In this document: one piece after another, positions 8,413 to 17,086 of the stretch
Numbering within the stretch: the first letter of the stretch is position 1
Layout of the letters: each line of letters opens with the position of its first letter
Source: Marivita sp051859345
Lineage (GTDB): Bacteria; Pseudomonadota; Alphaproteobacteria; Rhodobacterales; Rhodobacteraceae
Direction of reading: 5' to 3'
Assembly: GCF_051859345.1 (NCBI RefSeq)
Contig: NZ_JBHYFV010000018.1
Span: 1 to 64,000, forward strand
Length of the DNA stretch: 64,000 nucleotides
Notes under the pieces: generated by a model
What the model was told of the DNA's origin: nothing
Databases searched by the model: none
What the model saw: only the letters and a program-made list of their open reading frames with translations
Position numbers and translations under genes: made by a program

Positions 8413-9030
8413 ATGCGAACAACAAGGCAGAGATTGATTGCGGTGTTGAGTGTTGCCGCAATGATGAGTGCAGGTGCCGTCAGTGCCGAGGTCTTGTCCT
8501 CGAAAAGCAGGGTGGCGTTGTTTTCCAGCAAAACCAAGGTCTTGGACTCGCGCGCGGCGCAACAATACAATAGCTCTGTCCGATTGCAGCCGCCCAAGGT
8601 TGTGACTCCCACCAAATGGGGTGAGGTCGGTGCCGACGGATCGGTGCCGCGCTATCGTGGTCGGTATGTCGGGGAATATGCCGGAATGGCGCGCGACGCC
8701 GCGCGGCGACATGGCGTTCCCGAAGACCTGTTCTTGCGCCTTGTGCAGCAGGAATCGAATTTCAATCCGAATGCCCGCTCCAACAAGGGGGCCATCGGAC
8801 TGGCCCAGCTGATGCCCGGAACGGCTCAGTATCTTCGGGTCAACCCGAATGATCCGGCGCAAAATCTGGATGGCGGCGCACGCTATTTGAAAGAACAGTA
8901 CAGCAAATTCGGCCAGTGGCCGCTTGCGCTTGCGGCTTATAATGCGGGTCCGGGGGCGGTGGAAAAACACAAGGGTATTCCGCCCTTTCGCGAGACCCGC
9001 ACTTATGTGAAGAAAATCTGGGGACGCTAA
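8413..9030 (+). CDS. Lytic transglycosylase, SLT family
   Basis: 205 residues. A signal peptide (about 1-25, ending AVSA) and a low-complexity Ser/Lys linker precede a soluble-lytic-transglycosylase domain. The catalytic Glu114 sits in QQESNFNP. The motifs GAIGLAQLMPGTA, NLDGGARYL and ALAAYNAGPGAV complete the family signature. It would cleave the glycan backbone of peptidoglycan in the periplasm and release 1,6-anhydro ends. A TTG directly before the ATG is a possible but unlikely alternative start. It stands alone, divergent from ssb. Confidence 0.9.
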   Translation: MRTTRQRLIAVLSVAAMMSAGAVSAEVLSSKSRVALFSSKTKVLDSRAAQQYNSSVRLQPPKVVTPTKWGEVGADGSVPRYRGRYVGEYAGMARDAARRHGVPEDLFLRLVQQESNFNPNARSNKGAIGLAQLMPGTAQYLRVNPNDPAQNLDGGARYLKEQYSKFGQWPLALAAYNAGPGAVEKHKGIPPFRETRTYVKKIWGR

Positions 9031-9234
9031 CCGATCACGTCTTCGCAGCGCGCGACACAGGGCCTTTTCGGGAACAATCCTTCGAATTCACCGGCACTGG
9101 TTCGCGATTTCCCCTTGGACACATTGGTTTTTTTTCAAGCGCTTCAAAACCGCTCCAATGCGGTCAAAGTGCTGCCCCATTCCGACATCATCATGATCGA
9201 AATGAAATAGTGTATCCCAGACGAGAGCGTTCCA

Positions 9235-9477
9235 ATGATGTTCCCGAAATTTCCCACTGAGACCCGTACCCGGCCTTTGGGCCATCGCCTGTTCAAAGCC
9301 CTGAATACCATCCGGTTGGATGAAAAAGGCGCTGTCACCGTTGACTGGGTTGTTCTGACCGCAGCCATTGTTGGCCTGGCCTTCCTGTCATATATTCAAA
9401 TCGAAGAGGCCAATGACACGGTGCTCACCGCAAGTGGTGAAACGGTTCTCACGGCGCGCGACTATCTGACGCCCTGA
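9235..9477 (+). CDS. Orphan Flp/type IV pilin-like small protein
   Basis: 80 residues. The central segment KG-AVTVDWVVLTAAIVGL resembles a prepilin processing site: Gly before the cut, then a hydrophobic helix with an acidic residue (Asp) at mature position +5. The helix runs over about 38-55 and is followed by a short polar tail. No Tad/Cpa assembly genes lie nearby, so it is either a stand-alone pilin served by machinery elsewhere or a pseudopilin-like membrane peptide. The second ATG at 9238 is equally plausible, with GAGAG upstream. Confidence 0.6.
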   Translation: MMFPKFPTETRTRPLGHRLFKALNTIRLDEKGAVTVDWVVLTAAIVGLAFLSYIQIEEANDTVLTASGETVLTARDYLTP

Positions 9478-9618
9478 TTTCAAACCTCGAACAAGCGCGA
9501 ATCTGCATTCCGACTGTGCATTGTCGCCTATACGTTTCACCAACGTGTCGGGACGTGACGCGTGGGCTTGCCCGCGTTGCGCCCCACCGACCCTTGCGCA
9601 CAATCGGCGACCGGTCGA

Positions 9619-11703
9619 TCATTCCGCCGCGATCTGGATAACCGGCTCCATCTCTGCCAGTTTCGCATCCGACAGGTGGCATTTCACCTGGTGCCCATCC
9701 CCAAGCTGGCGGACCGGGGGGACCTCTATTTCGCACAATCCGTCAGGAACCTGTGATTTCCAACGACACCGCGTCTGGAACGGGCACCCCGATGGCGGGT
9801 TCATGGCAGACGGAATATCCCCCTCAAGCACGATGTGTTTCTTGTGAACCCGCGTGTCCGCGATGGGAACGGCCGACAAAAGCGCCTCGGTGTAAGGGTG
9901 ATAGGGCGGCGAGAACACCTGATCCGTGGTTCCGAGTTCGACCACATGGCCCAGGTACATAACCATAACCCGATCAGCAAGATAGCGCACGATGCTCAGG
10001 TCGTGGCTGATAAACAGAAGTGTGGTCTTCTGCTCGCGCTGGATCTCCATCAGCAGATCCGTGACCGCCGCCTGAACAGAAACATCCAGCGCCGAGACCG
10101 GTTCATCCGCCACCACGATGCGCGCATTGCCGGCAAAGGCCCGCGCAATCCCGACCCGCTGTTTCTGCCCCCCGGATAGCTGACGCGGCATCCGGTCACC
10201 GAATTCGCGCGGCAGTTTCACCAGGTCCAGCAATTGCAACATCCGGTCGCGCCGTTCACCATCGTTCTTGCCGATCCCGAACACCTCGAGCGCGCGAATG
10301 ATCTGCCGACCCACGGTCATCGACGGGTTGAGCGTGTCGAACGGGTTCTGGAACACCATCTGCACATCCGCGATGGTCTGGGTGTCGCGCTTCTCGATCG
10401 GGGTTGCCTCGATATTGCGGTTGTCGAGCAGGATTTGCCCGTCGGTCGCGGTTTCCAGCCCCATCAGCACTTTGGCAAAGGTGGATTTGCCACACCCGGA
10501 TTCGCCGACAATGGCCAGTGTTTCGGATTCCCGCGCCTCGAAACTCAGGGTCTCGTTGGCCTTCACCACCTTGGTGTCACCACGCTTGCCGAACAGGGCG
10601 TTGGCCGCCACCTCGTAATATTTCTTGAGATCGTCCATCTTGAGCACAACCCGACCGGGTTCGGATTTCTGCGTGGTCGCGGCAAGGTCCATCGGGGCCT
10701 GCCAATCAATCTCCTGAAACTTCAGACAGCGCGTCGCATGACGGTCATTGCCGGGCACATCGACCATCTTGATGTCCTGCGCATCACAGCGTCCGGCCTC
10801 GAAATAGTCGCAGCGGGGCCCGAAATTGCAGCCCGACGGGCGTTCATGGGGCAGGGGAAAATTGCCCGGAATGGCCCGCAGCGGCCGGGCATTCTTGTCG
10901 GCACCGGGAAGCGGAATCGATCGGAACAGCGCCTGCGTATAAGGGTGCTGCATCTCGTCGAACACATCGGCAATCGACCCACGCTCGACCGCTTCGCCAG
11001 AATACATCACACAGATGCGATCACAGGTCTCCAGCACCAGCCCAAGGTTGTGGCTGATGAACAGCATCGAGGTACCGTATTTCTTGCCCAGCTCCTTGAC
11101 CAGCTCGACCACCGCCGCCTCGACCGTGACATCCAGTGCCGTGGTCGGCTCATCCAGAATGAGCAGCGAAGGTTCTGCCATCAAGGCCATGGCGATCACG
11201 ATGCGCTGCTGCTGCCCGCCAGACAACTGGTGCGGATAGGCGTCCAGAATGCGCTTGGGGTCGGGAAGTTTCACATCCGTGACCACCTGAAGCGCGCGCT
11301 CATACGCCTCTTTCTCAGACGATCCGCGATGGATCATTGGCACTTCCATCAACTGCCGTCCGATCTTCATCGCGGGGTTCAAGGACGCCATCGGCTCCTG
11401 GTAGATCATCGCGATCTCGGACCCGCGAATCTTGCGCAGCTCCTCTTGACTCATTGCCCCCAGATCGCGGCCCTTGAACTTGATCGACCCGCCAACGATG
11501 CGCCCGTTCTTGCCCAGATCCTGCATCACCCCAAGGGCCACCGTGGATTTGCCGCAGCCGGATTCGCCCACCAGCCCCACGGCCTCGCCCGGCATCACCT
11601 TGACCGAGAAATCCATCACCGCCGGGATTTCCCTCAACCGCGTGAAAAAGGATATCGAAAGCGTGTCGATCTCGAGGATCGGACCGTCGTATCTGTCTTT
11701 CAT
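9619..11703 (-). CDS. Dipeptide/oligopeptide ABC transporter, fused double ATPase (DppD-DppF type)
   Basis: 694 residues with two complete ABC ATPase domains in tandem. The first has Walker A GESGCGKST at 46-54, signature LSGGQQQR, Walker B LLILDEPTTALD. The second has Walker A at about 415, LSGGQKQR and IVVADEPVSALD. Each is followed by the oligopeptide-transporter C-terminal extension with a Cys motif (GCNFGPRC and GCPFQTRC). It drives uptake through the two permeases encoded upstream. The start at MKDRYDG is set by GGGAGATACGAC directly before the ATG. Reading further upstream would translate through a palindromic repeat and give a Pro/Gly-rich leader foreign to the family. Its ribosome-binding region is 12/12 identical to part of a candidate small RNA near 30.1 kb. 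Confidence 0.9.
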   Translation of the reverse strand: MKDRYDGPILEIDTLSISFFTRLREIPAVMDFSVKVMPGEAVGLVGESGCGKSTVALGVMQDLGKNGRIVGGSIKFKGRDLGAMSQEELRKIRGSEIAMIYQEPMASLNPAMKIGRQLMEVPMIHRGSSEKEAYERALQVVTDVKLPDPKRILDAYPHQLSGGQQQRIVIAMALMAEPSLLILDEPTTALDVTVEAAVVELVKELGKKYGTSMLFISHNLGLVLETCDRICVMYSGEAVERGSIADVFDEMQHPYTQALFRSIPLPGADKNARPLRAIPGNFPLPHERPSGCNFGPRCDYFEAGRCDAQDIKMVDVPGNDRHATRCLKFQEIDWQAPMDLAATTQKSEPGRVVLKMDDLKKYYEVAANALFGKRGDTKVVKANETLSFEARESETLAIVGESGCGKSTFAKVLMGLETATDGQILLDNRNIEATPIEKRDTQTIADVQMVFQNPFDTLNPSMTVGRQIIRALEVFGIGKNDGERRDRMLQLLDLVKLPREFGDRMPRQLSGGQKQRVGIARAFAGNARIVVADEPVSALDVSVQAAVTDLLMEIQREQKTTLLFISHDLSIVRYLADRVMVMYLGHVVELGTTDQVFSPPYHPYTEALLSAVPIADTRVHKKHIVLEGDIPSAMNPPSGCPFQTRCRWKSQVPDGLCEIEVPPVRQLGDGHQVKCHLSDAKLAEMEPVIQIAAE

Positions 11704-11722
11704 GTCGTATCTCCCTGTCGGA
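11704..11722 (-). promoter_or_regulatory. Extended Shine-Dalgarno region of the fused ATPase gene, possible sRNA target
   Basis: On the minus strand TCCGACAGGGAG (11722 down to 11711) contains the ribosome-binding site. It pairs over 12 bp (one G-U) with the segment CCUCCCUGUUGGA of the candidate sRNA read leftward at about 30.26 kb. The pairing is seen in the sequence; regulation is inference. Confidence 0.4.
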
Positions 11723-11744
11723 GGAGCCCATGCACCGGTCCCGG

Positions 11745-11792
11745 TTTCTTTGGGCCAAAAATACCTCGGGGGTTTGGGGGCAGAGCCCCCAA
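11745..11792 (+). repeat. Composite palindromic intergenic repeat, copy B (short form)
   Basis: Lead TTTGGGCCAAAAATACCTCG, then GGGTTTGGGGGCAGAGCCCCCAA, whose hairpin TTGGGGGC-AGA-GCCCCCAA covers 11774-11792. It lies inside the peptide ABC operon, between the second permease and the fused ATPase, oriented opposite to the genes. The second and third hairpin modules of copies A and C are absent. Confidence 0.8.
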
Positions 11793-11803
11793 TCCAAATG
11801 TCG

Positions 11804-12997
11804 TCAATCGCGCAAGGATTCTTCCCGCAGACCATCGGCCAGCAAGTTCAACCCCAGAACCATGCTCAAAAGCGCAAAGGCAGGCACCATCGCGGGGTGC
11901 AGGTAGATTTGCAGCAACCGCCGCCCGTCATTGATGGTGGTGCCCCAATCCGGGCTTTCCGGCGGCAGGCCAAGCCCGAAGAAGCCCAAGGTGCCCAGCA
12001 ATATGGTTGTATAGCCAATCCGCAAGCAGAAATCGACGATCAGCGGTCCGCGTGCATTGGGCAGGATTTCCCACAGCATGATGTACCACGGACGTTCGCC
12101 GCGGGTCTGGGCTGCGGCGACGTAGTCGCGGGTCTTGATGTCCATGGCAAGACCGCGCACGATCCGGAACACGGTGGGCGAATTGACGAAGACGACCGAC
12201 ACAAACACCACGAGGATACCGCCTTGCAGGTTGAAGAGATCAACTGCATCGGGCAGCACCTTCAGCGCCGTTCCGGGTTGCGAGATCAGCGACAGATACA
12301 GCCAGCCCATGAACCCCAGCACCACGATCAGCATCGGCGTGCGCACCTTGGGCTGCGTGCGGTATCGGGAATTGAGCAGCACGCCGACAAAGATGATCGG
12401 GAAGATGAACAGCACCATCGCCATGTAATTTGGAATACCGGTGTCCACGATTTCCGGTGTGACCAGCAGGTAGAACAGCAGGATCACCGGGAAGGCGAGG
12501 ATGAGGTTGGCAAGGAAGCTGAGGAACGTGTCCAGCCGTCCGCCATAATAGCCCGCAGGCAGGCCCAGAGTGATGCCCACCATGAAGGCAAACAGCGTCG
12601 CCAGCGGCGCGATCTGCACCACGACCCACGCGCCCTTGACCATGCGGCTGAACACGTCGCGTGCAAGGTTGTCGCCGACAAAGAGGTAATAGGGGTACTG
12701 GCCTTCCTCGGCACCAAGGATCGCCGTGCCGGGGGCCTTGTTCTTCATGCTGGCCACCTGCGAAAGTGGATCATGCGTCACGATCAAATCGAACGCTCCG
12801 AAGATGCCGGTGAAGACCCAGAACATGACCAATGCAAAGCCGATCATGCCAATGGTGCTGTCGAACAGCTTGCCATAAAGGCCCAGTCGCCGCTTGTAGA
12901 CAATGGACAGGGTGAACAGGACAATCATCGAGACCCAGACCGGCATGAACTGGATCAGGACTCGGGTGATGATTTCAATCCAGGTGAGCGGTTCCAT
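11804..12997 (-). CDS. Peptide ABC transporter permease, DppC type, enlarged
   Basis: 397 residues against about 300 in typical DppC/OppC. The C-terminal core has the binding-protein-dependent permease fold with the loop AAAQTRGERPWYIMLWEILPN, which contacts the ATPase, and ends GLNLLADGLREESLRD. Extra segments are visible: two additional N-terminal helices (about 18-62), and an extra helix pair with a polar loop inserted at about 195-245 (VRTPMLIVVLGFMGWLYLSL). With the partner permease it forms the inner-membrane channel. The order SBP-permease-permease-ATPase defines an import operon. Confidence 0.85.
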   Translation of the reverse strand: MEPLTWIEIITRVLIQFMPVWVSMIVLFTLSIVYKRRLGLYGKLFDSTIGMIGFALVMFWVFTGIFGAFDLIVTHDPLSQVASMKNKAPGTAILGAEEGQYPYYLFVGDNLARDVFSRMVKGAWVVVQIAPLATLFAFMVGITLGLPAGYYGGRLDTFLSFLANLILAFPVILLFYLLVTPEIVDTGIPNYMAMVLFIFPIIFVGVLLNSRYRTQPKVRTPMLIVVLGFMGWLYLSLISQPGTALKVLPDAVDLFNLQGGILVVFVSVVFVNSPTVFRIVRGLAMDIKTRDYVAAAQTRGERPWYIMLWEILPNARGPLIVDFCLRIGYTTILLGTLGFFGLGLPPESPDWGTTINDGRRLLQIYLHPAMVPAFALLSMVLGLNLLADGLREESLRD

Positions 12998-13014
12998 GTT
13001 GCTTTTCCTTCCGC

Positions 13015-14070
13015 TCAGGACACGCTGATGCGCGGGTTTAGGTAAACGTAACCGATGTCAGAGATCAGTTGTGTGACCAGCACGACGAAGACCGATACGA
13101 CCGACACACCCAGCAGCAGTTCGATGTCATTGTTCCCCGCCGCCTGCACCAGCGTCCAGCCGAAGCCCTTGTAGTTGAACAGGGTCTCGACAATGACGAC
13201 ACCGTTCAAGAGCCACGGGAATTGCAGCATGATCACCGTGAACGGTGCAATCAGCGCATTGCGGAGCGCGTGTTTCAGGACGATGTTGGGAAAACTGACG
13301 CCCTTCAGCCGGGCGGTGCGGATATATTGCGCGGTCATCACCTCGGCCATCGAGGCGCGGGTCATGCGGGCGATATATCCCATGCCGTAAAGCGCGATGG
13401 TCATCACCGGCAGGGTGAAGTTCTCGAAAGTGGCGTCTTCCATCGCGCTGGTGGCCGATCCGTTGAACCATCGCAGGCCGAATGCGGTCGAGGCAAAGAC
13501 GGCGATGAACACCACGCCCGACACATATTCGGGTGTCGCGGTGGTGATGATCGACACCGTGGACAGCGACCGGTCGGTGCGGCTGCCCTCGCGCATCCCG
13601 GCCAGAACGCCGATGATCAACGCGCCGGGCACCATCACCATCATCACCCAGAACATCAGCTTGCCGGTCAGGCCAAGCCGCGTGGCGATGATTGATCCGA
13701 CCCCGTCCTGAAACACGGTGGAGTGTCCCCAGTCACCCTGGAGGATGCCGCAGAAGCTGCGGGCGTTGTCGGGCCGCACACCGTTTTCAAGCACACCATT
13801 GCAGCGCGTCCGTGTTGTCCCGTCGCGGCCTTGGATCACCCATCCGGGGGCGACGCCAAGCCATTGTGCATATTTCAGGGGCAGGGCCTGGGAATACCCA
13901 CGGTCGCGCAGAAAACTGTCAACCTGTTCGTCCGTCATGCGGACATTGCCCTGATTCTTGGCAAGCTTTTCCAGGTTCGGGGACAGGTTGGTGAGCCAGA
14001 AAACGATAAACGTCAAACAAAGCGCTGTCAGAAGCATCGTGCCGATGCGTCTTAGAAGAAACAAAGCCAT
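13015..14070 (-). CDS. Peptide ABC transporter permease, DppB type
   Basis: 351 residues. The DppB/OppB N-terminus (MALFLLRRIGTMLLTALCLT) is followed by a periplasmic loop with three Cys (TRCNGV, RSFCGILQGDWGHS) and a core ending in the ATPase-contact loop RTARLKGVSFPNIVLKHALRNA. About six helices are visible. It pairs with the downstream DppC-type permease, 17 bp away. The periplasmic loop between helices 1 and 2 is longer than in E. coli DppB. The ligand is not predictable from the permease. Confidence 0.88.
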   Translation of the reverse strand: MALFLLRRIGTMLLTALCLTFIVFWLTNLSPNLEKLAKNQGNVRMTDEQVDSFLRDRGYSQALPLKYAQWLGVAPGWVIQGRDGTTRTRCNGVLENGVRPDNARSFCGILQGDWGHSTVFQDGVGSIIATRLGLTGKLMFWVMMVMVPGALIIGVLAGMREGSRTDRSLSTVSIITTATPEYVSGVVFIAVFASTAFGLRWFNGSATSAMEDATFENFTLPVMTIALYGMGYIARMTRASMAEVMTAQYIRTARLKGVSFPNIVLKHALRNALIAPFTVIMLQFPWLLNGVVIVETLFNYKGFGWTLVQAAGNNDIELLLGVSVVSVFVVLVTQLISDIGYVYLNPRISVS

Positions 14071-14135
14071 GTCGGGTGGGTCTCCCTCATCATGTCCGCG
14101 CAGAGGTGCGCAGAGCGTGGGGTCTCAGCAGCGAC

Positions 14136-14162
14136 CCGCCCCCCTGGTGTGCAGGAGGGCGG
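14136..14162 (-). other. Intercistronic stem-loop between the binding-protein gene and the first permease
   Basis: An 11-bp stem, CCGCCCTCCTG-CACAC-CAGGGGGGCGG on the minus strand with one T-G pair, starts 16 bp after the binding-protein stop and has no T-tract. In many ABC operons such structures protect the 3' end of the highly expressed binding-protein mRNA; that role is inferred here. Confidence 0.55.
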
Positions 14163-14177
14163 AGCCAGAGTCTGGGA

Positions 14178-15845
14178 TCAGGCTGCGAACCCGAACTTGT
14201 AGAGGTGGAACTCGTGCGACGGGTGCTTCTCTGCGTTCACCACGGTGCCGTTGTGGTGGTTGTAGAGAGACCGCCAGAACGGCTGGATCATCACGCCATC
14301 GTCGCGCAGCGTCTGTTCGACCTTGGCCATCACCTCGCGCCGGGTATCGCCATCTGCGATGGACAGGGCGTCTGCCATCAGAGCGTCGAACTCGGGGTTG
14401 GCATAGCCGCTTTCGTTCCAGGCTTCGCCGGTCCGATAGGCCAGCGACAGAACCTGCACTTCAAGCGGACGGTGGTTCCAGGTGGTCGCGCTGAACGGGA
14501 ACTTGGTCCAGTCGTTCCAGAAGGTCGAACCGGGCAGGACCGTGTGCTTGATGTTCACACCCGCATCCGCGATCTGGGCGCGGACGGACGCGCCGGTGTT
14601 GCGCTCCCAATCGTCGTCCAGCGTGATCAACTCGTGTTCGTAATCGGCGAAATCGGTCCCGTCGAGCATCGCCTTGCCCGCTGCGGGGTCGAACGGTGCC
14701 GGACCGATATCCGCATAGGCAGGGTGGATCGGGCAGACATGGTGGTTCTCGGCAACCTGGCCGCGCCCGTTGTAGCCCAGCTCGAGGCAGACCGCGTTGT
14801 CGACCATCATCGCCAATGCCACCCGCACGTTGCGGTCGGCGTAAGGCACGACGCCATCGACTTCGGTCTGCTGGTTGAAGCGGTGCACCAAGGTGGCGGC
14901 AGTAACGGTTTCCGTCTTGGCCCAGCCAATGGCATCCAGAATGTCGATGAAATCGCCGACCGATTCATAAAGAAGATCGACTTCACCCGATTCAGCCGCC
15001 GCCAGCCACGACGCGGGGTCGGTGCCGTAGTCGATGAATTCGATCTGGTCGAGGTAAGGTCCGCCAAGAACCTCGGTACCCCACCAGGTGTGGTCGGGCG
15101 CGCGTTCGATCACCGCTTTTACACCCACTTCGATGGAAACCGGGCGGAACGGGCCGGTGCCGATACCGTGCTCGTAGACATCGCCGCCATCGTAGCTGGC
15201 ATGGACAATTGCTGACGGGTAGTCCGACATGTTGGCGATGATCGCGATGTCCGGGGCCGACAGGTTCAGACGAACGGTCAGATCATCGACCACTTCGATG
15301 GCACCGTCGCGCGCCTGACTTGTGTCGGCGTCGATCAGGCCCCCCATGCGGGCGGACATGGAGTTGCCTTCCATCGCTGCATCGCACCAGCCGGCGATGT
15401 TGCGCGCCACGTCTTCTGCGGTAAAGGCGTCGCCATTGTTCCAGGTGACACCGGGACGCACGTTGAGCGTATAGGTCTTGGCGTCGTCGCTGACCTCCCA
15501 GCTTTCAAGCAGCATTCCACGGAACGTCCCGTCACGCTGATACTCCACGAGGTATTCCAGGAACCCGCGCGACTGGTTGCCGATTTCGGACCAGTCATAG
15601 GCACGGGGGTCTTTCATCGCCTTGACCAACGTCTGGATGCGGAGTGTTCCCCCATCCTGAATGTTGGCCGTCTGCGCCAATGCGGGCTGGGCCATGCCGA
15701 TCATGCCGTAGGCTGCGGCTGCGGTCACACCCAATCCGGTGGCGCGCGTCAGGAATTCACGGCGGTCCATAAGACCTTCCTGGTATTCCTTGGCATAAAG
15801 CGCGGCCGCTGGATGCACTTCTTGGGTCTGAGTGGTGTGCGTCAT
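14178..15845 (-). CDS. Peptide/opine-type ABC transporter substrate-binding protein (SBP_bac_5)
   Basis: 555 residues. The N-terminus has a 25-residue polar extension before a Tat-type signal, DRREFLTRATGLGV, ending near ALAQT; extended Tat leaders of this kind are common in roseobacter relatives. The mature part is a family 5 extracellular solute-binding protein (GTLRIQ, TYTLNVRPGVTWNNGDAFTAEDV). The upstream start is supported by GGGAGAAAC 4 bp before the ATG; the internal Met26 lacks a comparable site. It captures a peptide-like or other ligand in the periplasm and delivers it to the permeases. It is the first gene of the operon. Confidence 0.88.
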   Translation of the reverse strand: MTHTTQTQEVHPAAALYAKEYQEGLMDRREFLTRATGLGVTAAAAYGMIGMAQPALAQTANIQDGGTLRIQTLVKAMKDPRAYDWSEIGNQSRGFLEYLVEYQRDGTFRGMLLESWEVSDDAKTYTLNVRPGVTWNNGDAFTAEDVARNIAGWCDAAMEGNSMSARMGGLIDADTSQARDGAIEVVDDLTVRLNLSAPDIAIIANMSDYPSAIVHASYDGGDVYEHGIGTGPFRPVSIEVGVKAVIERAPDHTWWGTEVLGGPYLDQIEFIDYGTDPASWLAAAESGEVDLLYESVGDFIDILDAIGWAKTETVTAATLVHRFNQQTEVDGVVPYADRNVRVALAMMVDNAVCLELGYNGRGQVAENHHVCPIHPAYADIGPAPFDPAAGKAMLDGTDFADYEHELITLDDDWERNTGASVRAQIADAGVNIKHTVLPGSTFWNDWTKFPFSATTWNHRPLEVQVLSLAYRTGEAWNESGYANPEFDALMADALSIADGDTRREVMAKVEQTLRDDGVMIQPFWRSLYNHHNGTVVNAEKHPSHEFHLYKFGFAA

Positions 15846-16059
15846 CTGTTTCTCCCTGTGACACGATTGTTTTTGTCAACGTGTCTATTGTGGCCCCTCT
15901 TCGGGGTCCGACACGAGCATTGTAATGTCTTTGGCATTGCGCCTGATCGGGGACCAATCGTCAACGTTCAGTTTAGACCTTTTGAGGTCTGAATGCGACA
16001 CATTCCTTGCCTCAAAGCGACATAGACCAACAATCGCACCAGGGTGGTCACCTCCGTCG
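15846..16059. promoter_or_regulatory. Upstream region of the peptide ABC operon with inverted repeats
   Basis: This 214-bp gap contains two inverted repeats: AGACCT-TTTG-AGGTCT (15975-15990), extendable with wobble pairs, and GACACG...CGTGTC (15860-15865/15880-15885). A GC hairpin lies near 15893-15911. On the minus strand TTGACG with a 17-bp spacer to CGCAAT is a weak sigma-70-like candidate. The repeats look like operator half-sites; no regulator gene lies adjacent. Confidence 0.35.
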
Positions 16060-16956
16060 CTAGAATTCCTGCGCGTTGAAGCTCTGCCAGGTCGACATTC
16101 GCGACCGGAACCAGGTGCGCTGTCGCTTGGCAAATTGCCGTGTGAGGACAGTGGAGCGGCCCCGCGCGTCTTCAAGTGTCAGGGTGCCGTCGATCACGGC
16201 CATCAACTCGGCCGCTCCGATGGCTTTTGACGATGGCAAGTTCGGCGACCACGTCGGACGGTTGGCCTTCGCTTCCTCGAATGCGCCGGTCTCGAGCATC
16301 CTGTCAAAGCGGGCTTCAATCCGCGGCGTCAACCAGTCCTTTTCCGCCTCAATCACAAGGGCGTTTGCCATTGGCACTGGCAGTCGGGGCGGGGCGGTGT
16401 CGTCCTGCCAACTGGCAAGGCCCCGGCCTGTGGTCGTCAAGACCTCCCAGGCGCGCTGAACCCGCATGGGGTTGGCAAGGTCAATCCGCGACCGGGTCTC
16501 TTCGTCCAGTTCGCCGATCATCCCCTCGTGCCCGTCTTCTGCGATCCGATACATGGCGTGCTTTCGGATGTCGTCCGGCGTGGCCGGGATTTGCGCCAGT
16601 CCTTCTGTCAGGGCGCTGAAGTAAAGACCCGTCCCGCCGACGATAATCGGGCGTGGCCCCGTCGCCAGATACGGCTCGAGATCCCGCAACCAGTCTCCGA
16701 CGGAATACGGCACGTCGCCCGGTACATGACCATAAAGCGCATGCCGCGCGCGCGCTTCATCTTCGGGTGACGGGCGCGCAGTCAGCACACGCCAGTTGGA
16801 ATAGACCTGAATGGCGTCGGCATTGACCACGATCCCGCCCTGTGACTCCGCGATCCGCAGCGCCAGTTCGGATTTGCCACTTGCCGTCGGGCCCGCGATC
16901 AGAACGGGTCTGGCGGGATCAAGCGCCGCAATCAGCTGTGAAATGCCCTGTGCCAC
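16060..16956 (-). CDS. miaA: tRNA dimethylallyltransferase
   Basis: 298 residues. The P-loop GPTASGKSELAL is near 21-32 and NADAIQVYSNWRVLTARPS is the family's substrate-binding motif. The GGTGLYFSALTEGLAQIP segment and C-terminal QFAKRQRTWFR complete the signature. The enzyme transfers dimethylallyl from DMAPP to A37 of tRNAs reading codons that start with U. It diverges from pyrH with a 130-bp shared upstream region. Confidence 0.95.
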   Translation of the reverse strand: MAQGISQLIAALDPARPVLIAGPTASGKSELALRIAESQGGIVVNADAIQVYSNWRVLTARPSPEDEARARHALYGHVPGDVPYSVGDWLRDLEPYLATGPRPIIVGGTGLYFSALTEGLAQIPATPDDIRKHAMYRIAEDGHEGMIGELDEETRSRIDLANPMRVQRAWEVLTTTGRGLASWQDDTAPPRLPVPMANALVIEAEKDWLTPRIEARFDRMLETGAFEEAKANRPTWSPNLPSSKAIGAAELMAVIDGTLTLEDARGRSTVLTRQFAKRQRTWFRSRMSTWQSFNAQEF

Positions 16957-16992
16957 GCCAAATGTTCCCCTGAACCTTGCTCTTATATCGAT

Positions 16993-17007
16993 CTGTTTAC
17001 GAAACAG
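16993..17007. promoter_or_regulatory. Inverted repeat in the miaA/pyrH divergent region
   Basis: CTGTTT-ACG-AAACAG is a perfect 6-bp-arm inverted repeat 37 bp upstream of miaA and 80 bp upstream of pyrH. It may be an operator; no known consensus fits with confidence. Confidence 0.3.
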
Positions 17008-17086
17008 GGGGACTTCGCCTTGCCCCGGTGCCGGTTTTCCGACACTTTGCGCGCAAGTTTAGACTCTCGATCAAACGGAGCGCAAT

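Noticed and set aside
11703..11835. A longer start for the fused ATPase
   Set aside because: It would translate the palindromic repeat and overlap the upstream permease; the downstream ATG has a well-spaced GGGAGA.
10234..11934. A long frame antisense to the fused ABC ATPase
   Set aside because: No domain content, and it spans repeat copy B and the ATPase ribosome-binding site.
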